The position numbers and the translations under genes are program-made. A DNA stretch of 64,000 bases, taken from the NCBI RefSeq assembly GCF_003050925.1, contig NZ_QAOV01000015.1, positions 1 through 64,000 on the forward strand. The letters run 5' to 3'. The DNA comes from Pseudomonas sp. GV085 (GTDB lineage: Bacteria; Pseudomonadota; Gammaproteobacteria; Pseudomonadales; Pseudomonadaceae). The notes beneath the pieces were generated by a model that searched no databases, was not told the origin of the DNA, and was given only the letters and a program-made list of their open reading frames with translations. Shown here one piece after another: positions 7,714-16,816 of this stretch (positions are counted from its first letter, which is position 1; every line of letters begins with the position of its first letter).

Positions 7714-9026
7714 GATCGATCCAGCGCCGCTTGAGCCTGGGCCTGATCAGCGTGATGGTGGTCGTTGGCCTGGTACTGGCGCAAACCAGCCTGTGGTTGT
7801 TCGAAATGAGTTTGCAGCGCTACCTCGAAGCCGGGTTGCGCAACGACAGCGAGAACCTGCTGGCGGCACTGGTGCGCGGGCCGCAGGGCTTGCAACTGGA
7901 TGAACGACGCCTGTCACCGGCCTATCAGCGGCCGTTTTCCGGGCATTATTTCCGCATCGATCTCGCCGACGGCCATTGGCGTTCCCGTTCTTTATGGGAT
8001 CAGGAATTGCCGGTGCTCGATCACACCGGCCTGCATGGCAACCTGCAACTGGGGCCGGAAGGGCAGCAGTTGCTGGTCCTGCGTTCGGACTATCGACGTT
8101 CGGGGGTGCCGATCTCCATCAGCGTCGCCGAGGATTACACGCCAATACGCGAAAGTTTCCGGCTTATGCAACAGCTCGGGTTGGGCCTCGGTTTGACCGG
8201 GTTGCTGCTGATCCTGCTGCTGCAACGGATCACCGTGCGCCGCGCCTTGCGCCCGCTGGAACAGGCGCGCGAACAAATCGCGCAGTTGCAACAGGGCCAG
8301 CGCTCGCAACTCGACGATCGGGTGCCGGTGGAACTGGAGCCGCTGGTGGCGCAGATCAACCACTTGCTGGCCCACACCGAAGACAGCCTCAAGCGCTCGC
8401 GCAATGCCCTGGGCAATCTCGGCCACGCGTTGAAAACGCCGCTGGCGGTGCTGTTGAGCCTGGCCTCGAGCGAACAGCTTGAGGCGCACCCGCAACTGCG
8501 CAAGACCCTCAAGGAACAACTGCAACAGGTCGAGCAACGACTCAATCGCGAACTCAATCGTGCGCGGTTGTCCGGCGATGCGCTGCCGGGCGCGCTGTTT
8601 GATTGCGATGCTGAACTCCCCGGACTGCTGGCAACCCTGAACATGATCCATGGCGAACACCTGGCGCTGAGCTACCGCGCACCGACCGGCCTGCAATTGC
8701 CCTGGGATCGTGAAGACCTGCTGGAACTGCTGGGCAACCTGCTGGACAACGCCTGCAAATGGGCGGATGCCGAGGTGCGGCTGAGTGTGGTCGAGCGGGC
8801 GGAGGGGTTTGAACTGAGTGTGGAAGATGATGGGCCGGGCATTCCCGAAGAGCGTCGTGATCAGGTGTTCAGTCGGGGGACACGGCTGGACGAGCAAACC
8901 CAGGGGCATGGTTTGGGGCTGGGGATTGTGCGCGATATCGTTGATAGCTGGGGCGGCAAACTGTCGTTGCTGGAAAGCGAGTGGGGCGGATTGAAGGTCG
9001 TCATCGAGTTGCCCAAACACACCTGA
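7710..9026 (+). CDS. bqsS: Sensor histidine kinase (BqsS/CarS-like)
   Basis: A 438-residue membrane kinase starting with GTG at 7710, overlapping the regulator stop. TM1 spans about residues 9-31 and TM2 about 154-171, enclosing a periplasmic sensor region of about 120 residues. HAMP linker and HisKA domain follow, with phospho-accepting H238 in GNLGHALKTPLAVLL. The HATPase domain has the N box (LGNLLDNACKW), G1 (EDDGPGIP) and G2 (GHGLGLGIV). The periplasmic stretch contains R44-N-D-S-E48, close to where the RExxE metal motif is described in BqsS, but with Asn in place of the first Glu. Probable partner of the upstream regulator. The bqsS name is a positional and size-based inference. Confidence 0.8.
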   Translation: MRSIQRRLSLGLISVMVVVGLVLAQTSLWLFEMSLQRYLEAGLRNDSENLLAALVRGPQGLQLDERRLSPAYQRPFSGHYFRIDLADGHWRSRSLWDQELPVLDHTGLHGNLQLGPEGQQLLVLRSDYRRSGVPISISVAEDYTPIRESFRLMQQLGLGLGLTGLLLILLLQRITVRRALRPLEQAREQIAQLQQGQRSQLDDRVPVELEPLVAQINHLLAHTEDSLKRSRNALGNLGHALKTPLAVLLSLASSEQLEAHPQLRKTLKEQLQQVEQRLNRELNRARLSGDALPGALFDCDAELPGLLATLNMIHGEHLALSYRAPTGLQLPWDREDLLELLGNLLDNACKWADAEVRLSVVERAEGFELSVEDDGPGIPEERRDQVFSRGTRLDEQTQGHGLGLGIVRDIVDSWGGKLSLLESEWGGLKVVIELPKHT

Positions 9027-9042
9027 GGCCACACCAAGAACC

Positions 9043-9134
9043 CTGTAGGAGTGAGCCTGCTCGCGATGGCGGAGTGTCAGTCGATGAAAATGTTGGCTGA
9101 CACACCGCCATCGCGAGCAGGCTCACTCCTACAT
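9043..9134. repeat. REPIN (inverted REP pair)
   Basis: Two inverted REP copies with a GAGTGAGCC variant of the usual GAGCGAGCC in both arms, so the two arms match each other. The spacer carries inverted GGAGTGTCAG/GCTGACACACC. It lies between the kinase gene and the convergent MHS transporter and probably forms a long hairpin in either transcript. Confidence 0.9.
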
Positions 9135-9154
9135 TGATTTGTGTTGTGTCTGGC

Positions 9155-10831
9155 TTATGTGTGATGAATCTCCCGATCCTTGGTTTCCGGCATGAAGAAA
9201 ATACCCAGCACAGCCGTCATCACCGCGATGATGATCGGATACCACAGCCCGTAGTAGATATCCCCAGTGGCCGCCACCATGGCGAACGCCACTGTCGGCA
9301 GGAAGCCACCGAACCAGCCATTGCCGATGTGATAGGGCAGCGACATCGAGGTGTAGCGGATGCGCGCCGGGAACAGTTCCACCAGCCAGGCGGCAATCGG
9401 CCCGTAGACCATGGTCACGTAGATCACCAGGATGGTCAGGAGCAGTAGCACCATCGGGTAGTTGGTCTTGGCCGGGTCGGCCTTCTCGGGGTAGCCGGCG
9501 TCCTTGAGGGCAGTGACGAGGTTGGCGGCAAAGGCGTCGTTCCTGGCCTTGAAGTCGGCGGCCGGCATGCCGGTGCCCTCGAAGCTCTCGATCACTTTCT
9601 CGCCAATGCGCACCTGCGCAACAGCGCCCGGCTCGGCGTTCACGTTCTTGTAGGGGATGGCCTTTTTAGCCAGCACGGTCTTGGCCAGGTCACAGGAACT
9701 GGTGAATTTGGCCTTGCCCACCGGGTCGAACTGGAACGAACACTGGCCGGGATTGGCGATGACCGTGACCGGATTCTTCTCCTGCGCAATGAACACGTCC
9801 GGGCTACCGTACTGGGTCAACGCATGGAAGATCGGGAAATAGGTCACGGCCGCCAGGATACAGCCGGCCATGATGATGCCTTTGCGTCCGATGCGGTCGG
9901 ACAGGCTGCCGAAAATGACGAAGAACGGCGTACCGATCAGCAGCGAGCCGGCGATCAGCAAATTGGCGGTCTGCGGGTCGATCTTCAGCGTCTGCAGCAG
10001 GAAAAACAGCGCATAGAATTGCCCGGTGTACCAGACCACTGCTTGACCTGCGGTACCACCGAGCAGGGCCATGATCACGATCTTGAGGTTGTCCCAACGA
10101 GCGAAGGACTCGGTCAACGGTGCCTTGGAGGACTTGCCTTCGGCTTTCATTTTCATGAACACCGGTGATTCGCTCAATTGCAGGCGGATGTACACCGAGA
10201 TGATCAACAGCAGGATCGACAGCAGGAATGGAATCCGCCAACCCCAGGCTTCGAAGGCTTCTGTGCCCAGAGCGGTGCGGCAGGCGAGGATCACCAACAG
10301 TGAAAGAAACAGACCGAGGGTGGCGGTCGTCTGAATCCAGGAGGTGAAGTAGCCTCGTTTGCCCTTGGGTGCGTGTTCGGCCACGTAGGTCGCTGCGCCG
10401 CCGTACTCACCGCCCAGCGCCAGGCCTTGCAGCAGGCGCAGGCTGATCAGAATGACCGGCGCGGCTACGCCGATGGTCGCGTAGCCGGGCAGCAAACCCA
10501 CCACAGCCGTGGAAATACCCATGATCACGATGGTGATGAGGAAGGTGTGTTTGCGCCCGATCATGTCGCCCAACCGGCCGAACACGATGGCGCCGAAGGG
10601 CCGGACGGCGAAGCCGGCGGCGAAGGCGAGCAGGGCGAAGATGAAGGAAGTCGTTTCGTTGACGCCGGCAAAGAAGTGCTTGGCGATGATCGCCGCGAGG
10701 GAGCCGTACAGGTAGAAGTCATACCATTCGAACACGGTGCCCAGGGACGAGGCGAAGATGACCTTGCGCTCCTCCCTGGTGATTCCGCGGTTGGGCGTGC
10801 TGCCCGTGGCTGTGCCGTAGATTGCCGTCAT
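9155..10831 (-). CDS. MHS-family (proton symporter) MFS transporter with inserted loop
   Basis: A 558-residue MFS permease of the metabolite:proton symporter type. SLGTVFEWYDFYLYGSLA (29-46) and GRLGDMIGRKHTF (85-97) are typical of this family, as is GLALGGEYGGAATYVAEHAP (136-155). Family members usually have 430-450 residues; the extra length is a hydrophilic insert at about residues 338-457, between two late membrane segments. It includes two Cys (C364 and C380) that could pair if the loop is periplasmic. The substrate is unknown; organic acids or betaines are common in the family. It is convergent with the two-component operon and lies before the chemoreceptor block. Confidence 0.85.
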   Translation of the reverse strand: MTAIYGTATGSTPNRGITREERKVIFASSLGTVFEWYDFYLYGSLAAIIAKHFFAGVNETTSFIFALLAFAAGFAVRPFGAIVFGRLGDMIGRKHTFLITIVIMGISTAVVGLLPGYATIGVAAPVILISLRLLQGLALGGEYGGAATYVAEHAPKGKRGYFTSWIQTTATLGLFLSLLVILACRTALGTEAFEAWGWRIPFLLSILLLIISVYIRLQLSESPVFMKMKAEGKSSKAPLTESFARWDNLKIVIMALLGGTAGQAVVWYTGQFYALFFLLQTLKIDPQTANLLIAGSLLIGTPFFVIFGSLSDRIGRKGIIMAGCILAAVTYFPIFHALTQYGSPDVFIAQEKNPVTVIANPGQCSFQFDPVGKAKFTSSCDLAKTVLAKKAIPYKNVNAEPGAVAQVRIGEKVIESFEGTGMPAADFKARNDAFAANLVTALKDAGYPEKADPAKTNYPMVLLLLTILVIYVTMVYGPIAAWLVELFPARIRYTSMSLPYHIGNGWFGGFLPTVAFAMVAATGDIYYGLWYPIIIAVMTAVLGIFFMPETKDREIHHT

Positions 10832-11137
10832 GAGTATTCTCCGTCTTGCTCTTGTTGTAGGCCGGAGTTCCCACCATCAATTACCGTACCCAGGCCCTGG
10901 GGCTGATGTCATCGGATTACGGGTCTTGCATAGAGGTTGACGCCACAAAATGCTGCAAGGTTCCTTGAAGCATAATCCGCTTGCGGCAGATATCCACTCG
11001 CCATCATTTTGTTGGGCTGCGCGCAGAAACAAATGTAGGAGCGAGCCTGCTCGCGATGACGGAGTGTCGGACACATTGATGTTGAATGTGTCACCGCCAT
11101 CGCGAGCAGGCTCGCTCCTACAGGGGACTTGCCGGGT
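10832..11137. other. Intergenic region with promoter side of the MHS gene and a REPIN
   Basis: No gene is supported here. The left part is the likely leader of the minus-strand transporter; the right part (11033-11122) is a REPIN placed just after the chemoreceptor gene, which is also on the minus strand. Confidence 0.6.
11033..11122. repeat. REPIN (inverted REP pair)
   Basis: Inverted REP copies with core GGAGCGAGCCTGCTCGCGA. The spacer contains GGAGTGTCGGACACATT and its partial complement, as in the REPINs at 9043 and 14944. Ends about 15 bases from the stop codon of the chemoreceptor gene. Confidence 0.9.
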
Positions 11138-13285
11138 TCAGACGCGGAACTGATCCATCAAACTCTGCTGCTGGTTCGCCAGGCTGTTGAGCGACTGGCT
11201 GACCCGCGCCGATTCATTGGCCTGGCCCGACAGCGACTCGGTCACGTCGCGAATGGTCGCCACGTTGTTGTTGATCTCCTCGGCCACCGCGCTTTGCTCT
11301 TCGGCGGCACTGGCGATCTGCATGTTCATGTCGTTGATCACGGTCACCGCGTCGCCGATCTGGCGCAGTGCCGTCACGGCCTGGCCAACCTGCTCGACAC
11401 TGCCCTGGGCCTGACGATGGCTGTTGTTCATCGAACCCACCACCTGCTGGGTGCCGTTTTGCAGTTGTTCGATCACCAGACGGGTTTCTTCCACGGACTC
11501 CTGGGTTCGCCGCGCCAGGTTGCGCACTTCATCGGCCACCACGGCAAAACCGCGTCCGGCCTCACCGGCACGGGCCGCTTCGATCGCGGCGTTGAGGGCC
11601 AGCAGGTTGGTTTGCTCGGCTATCGCACGGATCACTTCCAGTACCGTGCCGATCTTCTCGCTGTTGGCGGCCAGGCCTTCGACCTGGATCATGGCCGCGC
11701 TCATGTCGGCGGCGAGGTTGTCGATGCTGGCGGTGGTGCGGTCGATCACGGTCAGGCCCTGGCGGGTCGCCTGATCGGCATCCCGCGCGGCATGGGCCGC
11801 TTGCGCGGCGCTGCGGGCGACGTCCTGGGCGGTGGCGCTCATCTCGTGGGAGGCGGTCGCCACCTGATCCACCTGACGGTATTGCTGCTCCATGCCGGCG
11901 CTGGTCTGGGCGGCGATGGCGGACGACTGGTCAGCGGTGCTGCGGGCGTCCTGCACCGAGCGTTTCACTTCGGCAATGATCGGTTGCAGCTTGTCGAGGA
12001 AACGATTGAACCAGCCGGCCAGTTGGCCCAGCTCATCCTGCTTGTCGTAAGCCAGTCGGCGGGTCAGGTCACCTTCGCCGCTGGCGATGTCTTCGAGCAT
12101 GTGTGCCACGCCGAGGATCGGTCGGGTGACGCTGCGGGCCATCAGCCACACCAGCACCAGGCCCAGCAGCGCGGCGAGTACCCCCAGACCCAGCTCGACC
12201 AGCGTACCGGTGGTATTGCTGTCATCGAGTTGCTTTTTCAGGGCTTCGGCGGGGCCGACCAGGACTTTCTCCGGCACGTCGAGCAACACGCCCCAGGATT
12301 TACCGCCGGGAATCGGCTGGAACGGTGCGAGCACTTTCAGTTGCTGCTGGCTGTGCAGGCTGGCGATTTTGCTGCTGGCGGCGAGCATGCGCAGCAGTTC
12401 GGCGCCGCTGGCCTTGTCCACGGCATCCAGGCGCTGGCTGAGTTTGCTGGCGTCCGGGCTGTAGCCGGCGAGCAGGCCGGCCGGGCTGATGATGCTGACG
12501 CTGGTCTGGCCGTCGTAGAGTTTCTTGCTCGCCCCCAGGCTGACTGCTTGCAGGCTGTTGAGGTTGATGTCGACCGACAGCGAGGCCATGACCTTGCCGT
12601 TGACCATCAGCGGGAAAACGATGCTGGTCATCAGCACGTTCTGACCGTCGATCTCATAGAAGTAGGGTTCGATCACGCACGGCTTGAGCGTGGTGCGCGG
12701 GCAGGTGAACCAGGCGTTGGCCGCTTCACCGCTGGGGCCGGCGCTGGTATCGGCCATGTCCTTTTCCGGCAGTGCCATCGACGTCACTTTGCCCGGCGTC
12801 GGCTGCGACCAGTAGAGGGCAAAACGGCCCTTGTCGTTGCTGCCAAGTTCCGCTTGCCCTGCGAACAGTTCGTCCTTGCCGTCCAGCCCGTTGGGTTCGA
12901 ACACCAGGGACAGGCCGAGCAGTTCCGGGTTGGCTTGCAGGGCCGACTTGACCTGGCGGGTCAGGTCTTCGCGCAGGTCGAAGGCATCGAGAAAACGCTT
13001 CTCGGCCTGGTCGCGCAGGAACAGCACCTGCCGCGAGAAGCCGTGGCCGTACTGATAGGCGTCCATGAACTGCTGGCGAATCCCCAGCGCCTGGTTTTCG
13101 CCCTGGGACTCGATCCGCGCCTGGGCCGCTTCGGTCAGCATCTCCATGCTCGAGGCTTTCACCAGCCCGGAGCTGTGCTCCATGCGGTACAGCGAAAGAC
13201 CCACCAGCAGGGTCACGATGCCCGCCAGGCACAACCCGGCCAGCAGGGTGATTTTCCATTGAATGGAAAGTTGTCTGAGTGGCAT
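11138..13285 (-). CDS. tlpQ: Methyl-accepting chemotaxis protein, dCache type (TlpQ-like)
   Basis: A 715-residue chemoreceptor. TM1 spans about residues 11-31 (KITLLAGLCLAGIVTLLVGL). A large periplasmic double-Cache region to about residue 360 is followed by TM2 (LGLGVLAALLGLVLVWLMA), a HAMP domain with GEGDLTRRL, and a signalling domain with the chemoreceptor tip EQTNLLALNAAIEAARAGE. Length and position next to the antiporter-family gene and a second chemoreceptor match TlpQ (PA2654) of P. aeruginosa, a receptor for histamine and polyamines; the ligand here is not proven. ATG at 13285 follows AAGGA; the frame extends 34 codons further without family similarity. Confidence 0.85.
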   Translation of the reverse strand: MPLRQLSIQWKITLLAGLCLAGIVTLLVGLSLYRMEHSSGLVKASSMEMLTEAAQARIESQGENQALGIRQQFMDAYQYGHGFSRQVLFLRDQAEKRFLDAFDLREDLTRQVKSALQANPELLGLSLVFEPNGLDGKDELFAGQAELGSNDKGRFALYWSQPTPGKVTSMALPEKDMADTSAGPSGEAANAWFTCPRTTLKPCVIEPYFYEIDGQNVLMTSIVFPLMVNGKVMASLSVDINLNSLQAVSLGASKKLYDGQTSVSIISPAGLLAGYSPDASKLSQRLDAVDKASGAELLRMLAASSKIASLHSQQQLKVLAPFQPIPGGKSWGVLLDVPEKVLVGPAEALKKQLDDSNTTGTLVELGLGVLAALLGLVLVWLMARSVTRPILGVAHMLEDIASGEGDLTRRLAYDKQDELGQLAGWFNRFLDKLQPIIAEVKRSVQDARSTADQSSAIAAQTSAGMEQQYRQVDQVATASHEMSATAQDVARSAAQAAHAARDADQATRQGLTVIDRTTASIDNLAADMSAAMIQVEGLAANSEKIGTVLEVIRAIAEQTNLLALNAAIEAARAGEAGRGFAVVADEVRNLARRTQESVEETRLVIEQLQNGTQQVVGSMNNSHRQAQGSVEQVGQAVTALRQIGDAVTVINDMNMQIASAAEEQSAVAEEINNNVATIRDVTESLSGQANESARVSQSLNSLANQQQSLMDQFRV

Positions 13286-13372
13286 GGAGACGTCCTTATT
13301 CGATAAATATCTGAGACTTTGCCCTGTAGCGGCCGCGATCCGGCTTTCTTTATGCCGAGCCAATGAATATCG

Positions 13373-13383
13373 CCCCCCCCCCC
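13373..13383. repeat. Homopolymeric tract of 11 C
   Basis: An uninterrupted run of 11 C residues, directly followed by CACACAC, in the divergent intergenic region 88-98 bp upstream of the chemoreceptor start codon and beside a REPIN. Long mononucleotide runs are prone to slippage. Confidence 0.95.
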
Positions 13384-13388
13384 ACACA

Positions 13389-13480
13389 CGTAGGAGCTGC
13401 CGCAGGCTGCGATCTTTTGATCTTCAGCGCCATCAAGGGAATGAAAAGCAAAAGATCGCAGCCTGCGGCAGCTCCTACCG
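13389..13480. repeat. REPIN of the second REP family
   Basis: Inverted pair with core GGAGCTGCCGCAGGCTGCGA, followed by a TCTTTTGATCTTC spacer and the complementary arm. This family differs in sequence from the GGAGCGAGCC type. It sits in the divergent region between the tlpQ-like gene and the antiporter gene; the region 13286-13616 contains no gene. Confidence 0.9.
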
Positions 13481-13616
13481 GGAATTGTGTTGGCTTTGAC
13501 AAGGCGGCAGCGGTCCGGCAAAGTGCGCGCCCTCTAATAAGACCCATTCCTTTTATCCGCTGGCAGCTCACGCAGACTGCCGGCCGGACTCTTTTCGCTT
13601 GCCCAGAGGTATGACA

Positions 13617-14933
13617 ATGAATGCAGTAATTGCCGCGGTCGGCATCATGCTGGTGCTCAGCCTGTCCCGCGTGCATGTGGTGATCGCGCTGATCGTCGGT
13701 GCGCTGGTCGGTGGTTTGACCGGCGGCCTGGGGATCGAAGCGACGCTCAAGGCTTTCAACAGTGGCCTCGGTGGCGGGGCGACGGTGGCGTTGTCCTACG
13801 CCTTGCTCGGGGCTTTCGCGGTGGCCATTGCCAAGTCCGGCATGGCCCATGCGCTGGCCGACAAGGCCCTGGCGATGGTCGATCGCCAGCACGCCAACGG
13901 CGGTGGCCAGGTCAAATGGCTGCTGATCGGCCTGCTCTGGGTCGTGGCCATTGCCTCGCAGAACATCCTGCCGATCCATATTGCGTTCATTCCGTTGCTG
14001 GTGCCGCCGCTTCTATATGTGCTGACCAGGCTGCAACTGGACCGTCGCCTGATCGCCTGTGTCATGACCTTCGGTTTGATCACACCCTACATGTTCCTGC
14101 CGGTGGGCTTCGGCAACATCTTCCTCAATGAGATCCTGCTGGCCAACGTCGCCCGCAGCGGTGTGGACATCAGCGGCATCAATGTGACCCACGCCATGGG
14201 CATTCCAGCCCTGGGCATGGTGGCAGGCCTGCTGATCGCGTTTGTCAGCTACCGCAAGAAGCGTGTCTACGACCTGGAAAAGATCGAACAGGTCGAGCAA
14301 GTGGCGGTGCAATACAACCCGCTGAGCCTGATGGTGGCCGGCGTGGCCATCGCGGTGGCATTCATCATTCAGTTGTTGCTGGATTCGATGATTATCGGTG
14401 CATTGGCCGGTTTCCTGATTTTCTCGGTGTCGGGCATCGTCAAATGGCGCGACACCGATGACCTGTTCACCGAAGGCATGAAAATGATGGCGATGATCGG
14501 CTTCATCATGATCGCAGCCTCAGGCTTTGCCGAAGTGATGAAGGCCACCGGTGAGGTGCAGACGCTGGTCGAGTCGTCGGCGGCGTACATCGATCACAGC
14601 AAGGGCATCGGCGCCTTGCTGATGCTGCTGGTGGGGTTGCTGGTGACCATGGGCATCGGCTCGTCGTTCTCCACCGTGCCGATTCTGGCGGCGATCTTCG
14701 TGCCGTTGTGCGTGCAACTGGGCTTCAGCCCGATTGCCATCGTGTGCATCGTCGGCACCGCCGGTGCCCTGGGCGACGCCGGTTCACCGGCTTCGGACTC
14801 GACCCTCGGCCCGACCTCCGGCCTGAACATCGACGGTCAGCACCATCACATCTGGGACACCGTGGTCCCGACCTTCCTGCACTACAACCTGCCGCTGCTG
14901 GCGTTTGGCTGGGTGGCGGCGATGGTTCTGTAA
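13617..14933 (+). CDS. Na+/H+ antiporter-family permease
   Basis: A 438-residue inner-membrane protein with about 11-12 hydrophobic segments, belonging to the NhaC-like Na+/H+ antiporter family. LSLSRVHVVIALIVGALVGGLTGGLG near the start and the polar-glycine stretch GDAGSPASDSTLGPTSGLN near residue 385 are characteristic. Despite the name, members next to amino-acid genes may carry amino acids or organic acids. Here it lies between two chemoreceptors, an arrangement also found in P. aeruginosa PA2652-PA2654, which suggests its substrate may be among their attractants (inference). ATG at 13617 is chosen because AGAGG lies 7 nt upstream; an ATG at 13611 is too close to that site. Confidence 0.8.
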   Translation: MNAVIAAVGIMLVLSLSRVHVVIALIVGALVGGLTGGLGIEATLKAFNSGLGGGATVALSYALLGAFAVAIAKSGMAHALADKALAMVDRQHANGGGQVKWLLIGLLWVVAIASQNILPIHIAFIPLLVPPLLYVLTRLQLDRRLIACVMTFGLITPYMFLPVGFGNIFLNEILLANVARSGVDISGINVTHAMGIPALGMVAGLLIAFVSYRKKRVYDLEKIEQVEQVAVQYNPLSLMVAGVAIAVAFIIQLLLDSMIIGALAGFLIFSVSGIVKWRDTDDLFTEGMKMMAMIGFIMIAASGFAEVMKATGEVQTLVESSAAYIDHSKGIGALLMLLVGLLVTMGIGSSFSTVPILAAIFVPLCVQLGFSPIAIVCIVGTAGALGDAGSPASDSTLGPTSGLNIDGQHHHIWDTVVPTFLHYNLPLLAFGWVAAMVL

Positions 14934-14943
14934 CCCGAAACCC

Positions 14944-15029
14944 CTGTAGGAGCGAGCCTGCTCGCGATGGTGTGTCAGCCGACACCAAGGTAGCTGACAC
15001 ACCTTCGCGAGCAGGCTCGCTCCTACAGG
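14944..15029. repeat. REPIN (inverted REP pair)
   Basis: Inverted GGAGCGAGCC-type REP copies with a short spacer holding the inverted words GTGTGTCAGC and GCTGACACAC. Located between the antiporter-family gene and the downstream chemoreceptor on the same strand, so it could separate the two transcripts. Confidence 0.9.
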
Positions 15030-15124
15030 GGATCTTCAGTGTCCCTGATGACTGAATTCAACTTTTGATTTGACGTGCCGTTAAAGCTTTCAACCACGCC
15101 AACAAAATCAAAAGAGTGAACGTC

Positions 15125-16807
15125 ATGCGCATGAGCCTCAAGGCTAAAGTCCTGTCCCTTGCCGTCCTCCCGGTGTTGCTGTTTGCGCTGGTCATCAGCC
15201 TGACCACGCTGTTCATTCTGCAGGATCAGGCGCGCAAGGAAGTGGAGCAGACCCGCGAGCGCCTGCTCAGCGATGCCAAGGCGACCTTGCAAAGCTACGT
15301 GGCCGTGGCCATGACCACGATCAAACCGCTCTACGACGCGGCCGCCCCCGGCGATGAGGCGGCGCGGGCCCAGGTGATCAAGCTGCTGTCGAGCATCACC
15401 TATGGCAAGGATGGCTACTTCTTCGGCTACGACTCCAACACCGTGCGCCTGTTCAAGGCCAACAGCCCCGAAGGCGTGGGCCAGAGTTTCAAGGACAACC
15501 GCGACCCGAACGGTGTCTACGTCAACCGCGACCTGGTGAAAGTCGCCAGGGACGGTACGCACTACCTGCAATACAGCTCGCCCTTGCCCGGCAACACCCA
15601 GGTGCTGGTGCCCAAGCTCGGCTACACCGAATACCTGTCGAAGTGGGACATGGCGGTCGGTACCTCGGTCAATCTCGACGGCATCGAAGCGCAAGTGGCG
15701 GTGGTCGAGGCCAAGGTCCAGGAGCGCATGCAAGGCATGGTGCTGAGCATCGTCGGCGTGGCGCTCGTGGTGCTGCTGGTGATCGCCGCTGCCGGGATGT
15801 TGCTGGCCAACACCATTCTGCGTCCGCTGCATCTGATGAAAGCCAACCTCGACGACATCGCGGCAGGTGAGGGCGACCTGACCCGCCGCTTGACGATCAC
15901 CAGCCAGGACGAACTCGGTGAACTGGCCGGCTCCTTCAACCGTTTCGTCGACAAGATCCACGGGCTGGTGCGGCAGATCACCGAAATGACCTCGCAACTG
16001 ACCGGACTGGTGAATCAGGTGTCCGACCAGGCCAACCGTTCGGACCAGGCCATGGAACGCCAGCGTCACGAAACCGATCAGGTGGCCACGGCCATCAACG
16101 AAATGTCGGCGGCGGCCCAGGAAGTGGCCAAGAGCGCGCAGAACGCCGCGGTGGCTGCCCAGCAGACCGACGAAGAAGGCCAGGCGGCCAAGCGTGTGGT
16201 GGCCGGCAGCATCGAGAAAATTCATGCGCTGGTGGACGACATCCGCAGCAGCGGCGTGTCCCTGGACAGCCTGCAAAAGGACGTGTCGTCGATCGTCAGC
16301 GTGCTCGGGGTGATTCGTTCGATTGCCGAGCAGACCAACCTGCTGGCGCTCAACGCGGCCATCGAAGCCGCCCGTGCCGGCGAGGCCGGGCGCGGCTTTG
16401 CGGTGGTGGCCGATGAAGTGCGGGCGCTGGCCAGCCGCACGCAAACCAGCACCCAGGAAATCCAGGGCATGATCGACCGCTTGCAGGCCGGTACCCGGTC
16501 GGCGGTGGAGGCGATGCGTCGTTCCAGCGAGGCCGGCGACGGCACCTCGGCCCAGGCCAACGAGGCGGGGGCTTCGCTGGACACCATGGCCCAACTGATC
16601 GCGACCATCAATTCGATGAACGCGCAGATCGCCAGTGCTGCCGAAGAACAGACCGCCGTGGCCGAAGAGATCAATCGCAGCGTGCATCAGATTGCCGTGG
16701 CGGTGGACAGCGTCGCCGACGAAACCCAGCTCGGCGCGCAGACTTCGCGCAGCCTGGCCGACCTCGGTCAGCGCCTGGGCGGTCTGGTGGGGCAGTTCCG
16801 GATCTGA
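15125..16807 (+). CDS. ctpM: Methyl-accepting chemotaxis protein, single-Cache type (CtpM-like)
   Basis: A 560-residue chemoreceptor. TM1 is at about residues 9-30. A single Cache periplasmic domain of about 150 residues contains DGYFFGYDSNTVRLFKANSP and NPNGVY-like motifs typical of sCache_2 receptors. TM2 is near 200-222, then HAMP with GEGDLTRRL and the signalling tip EQTNLLALNAAIEAARAGE. Position and domain type match PA2652 of P. aeruginosa, described as a malate receptor; the specificity here is inferred. ATG at 15125 lies 8 nt after AAGAG; an in-frame GTG at 15116 and ATG at 15131 are alternatives. It ends 116 bp before the metallothionein gene. Confidence 0.85.
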   Translation: MRMSLKAKVLSLAVLPVLLFALVISLTTLFILQDQARKEVEQTRERLLSDAKATLQSYVAVAMTTIKPLYDAAAPGDEAARAQVIKLLSSITYGKDGYFFGYDSNTVRLFKANSPEGVGQSFKDNRDPNGVYVNRDLVKVARDGTHYLQYSSPLPGNTQVLVPKLGYTEYLSKWDMAVGTSVNLDGIEAQVAVVEAKVQERMQGMVLSIVGVALVVLLVIAAAGMLLANTILRPLHLMKANLDDIAAGEGDLTRRLTITSQDELGELAGSFNRFVDKIHGLVRQITEMTSQLTGLVNQVSDQANRSDQAMERQRHETDQVATAINEMSAAAQEVAKSAQNAAVAAQQTDEEGQAAKRVVAGSIEKIHALVDDIRSSGVSLDSLQKDVSSIVSVLGVIRSIAEQTNLLALNAAIEAARAGEAGRGFAVVADEVRALASRTQTSTQEIQGMIDRLQAGTRSAVEAMRRSSEAGDGTSAQANEAGASLDTMAQLIATINSMNAQIASAAEEQTAVAEEINRSVHQIAVAVDSVADETQLGAQTSRSLADLGQRLGGLVGQFRI

Positions 16808-16816
16808 TTAAAACAT

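Noticed and set aside
11129..13306. Plus-strand frame of 725 codons opposite the chemoreceptor
   Set aside because: Composition is Gly/His/Gln/Arg-rich with no recognisable domain. It mirrors the high-GC third-position pattern of the real minus-strand gene.
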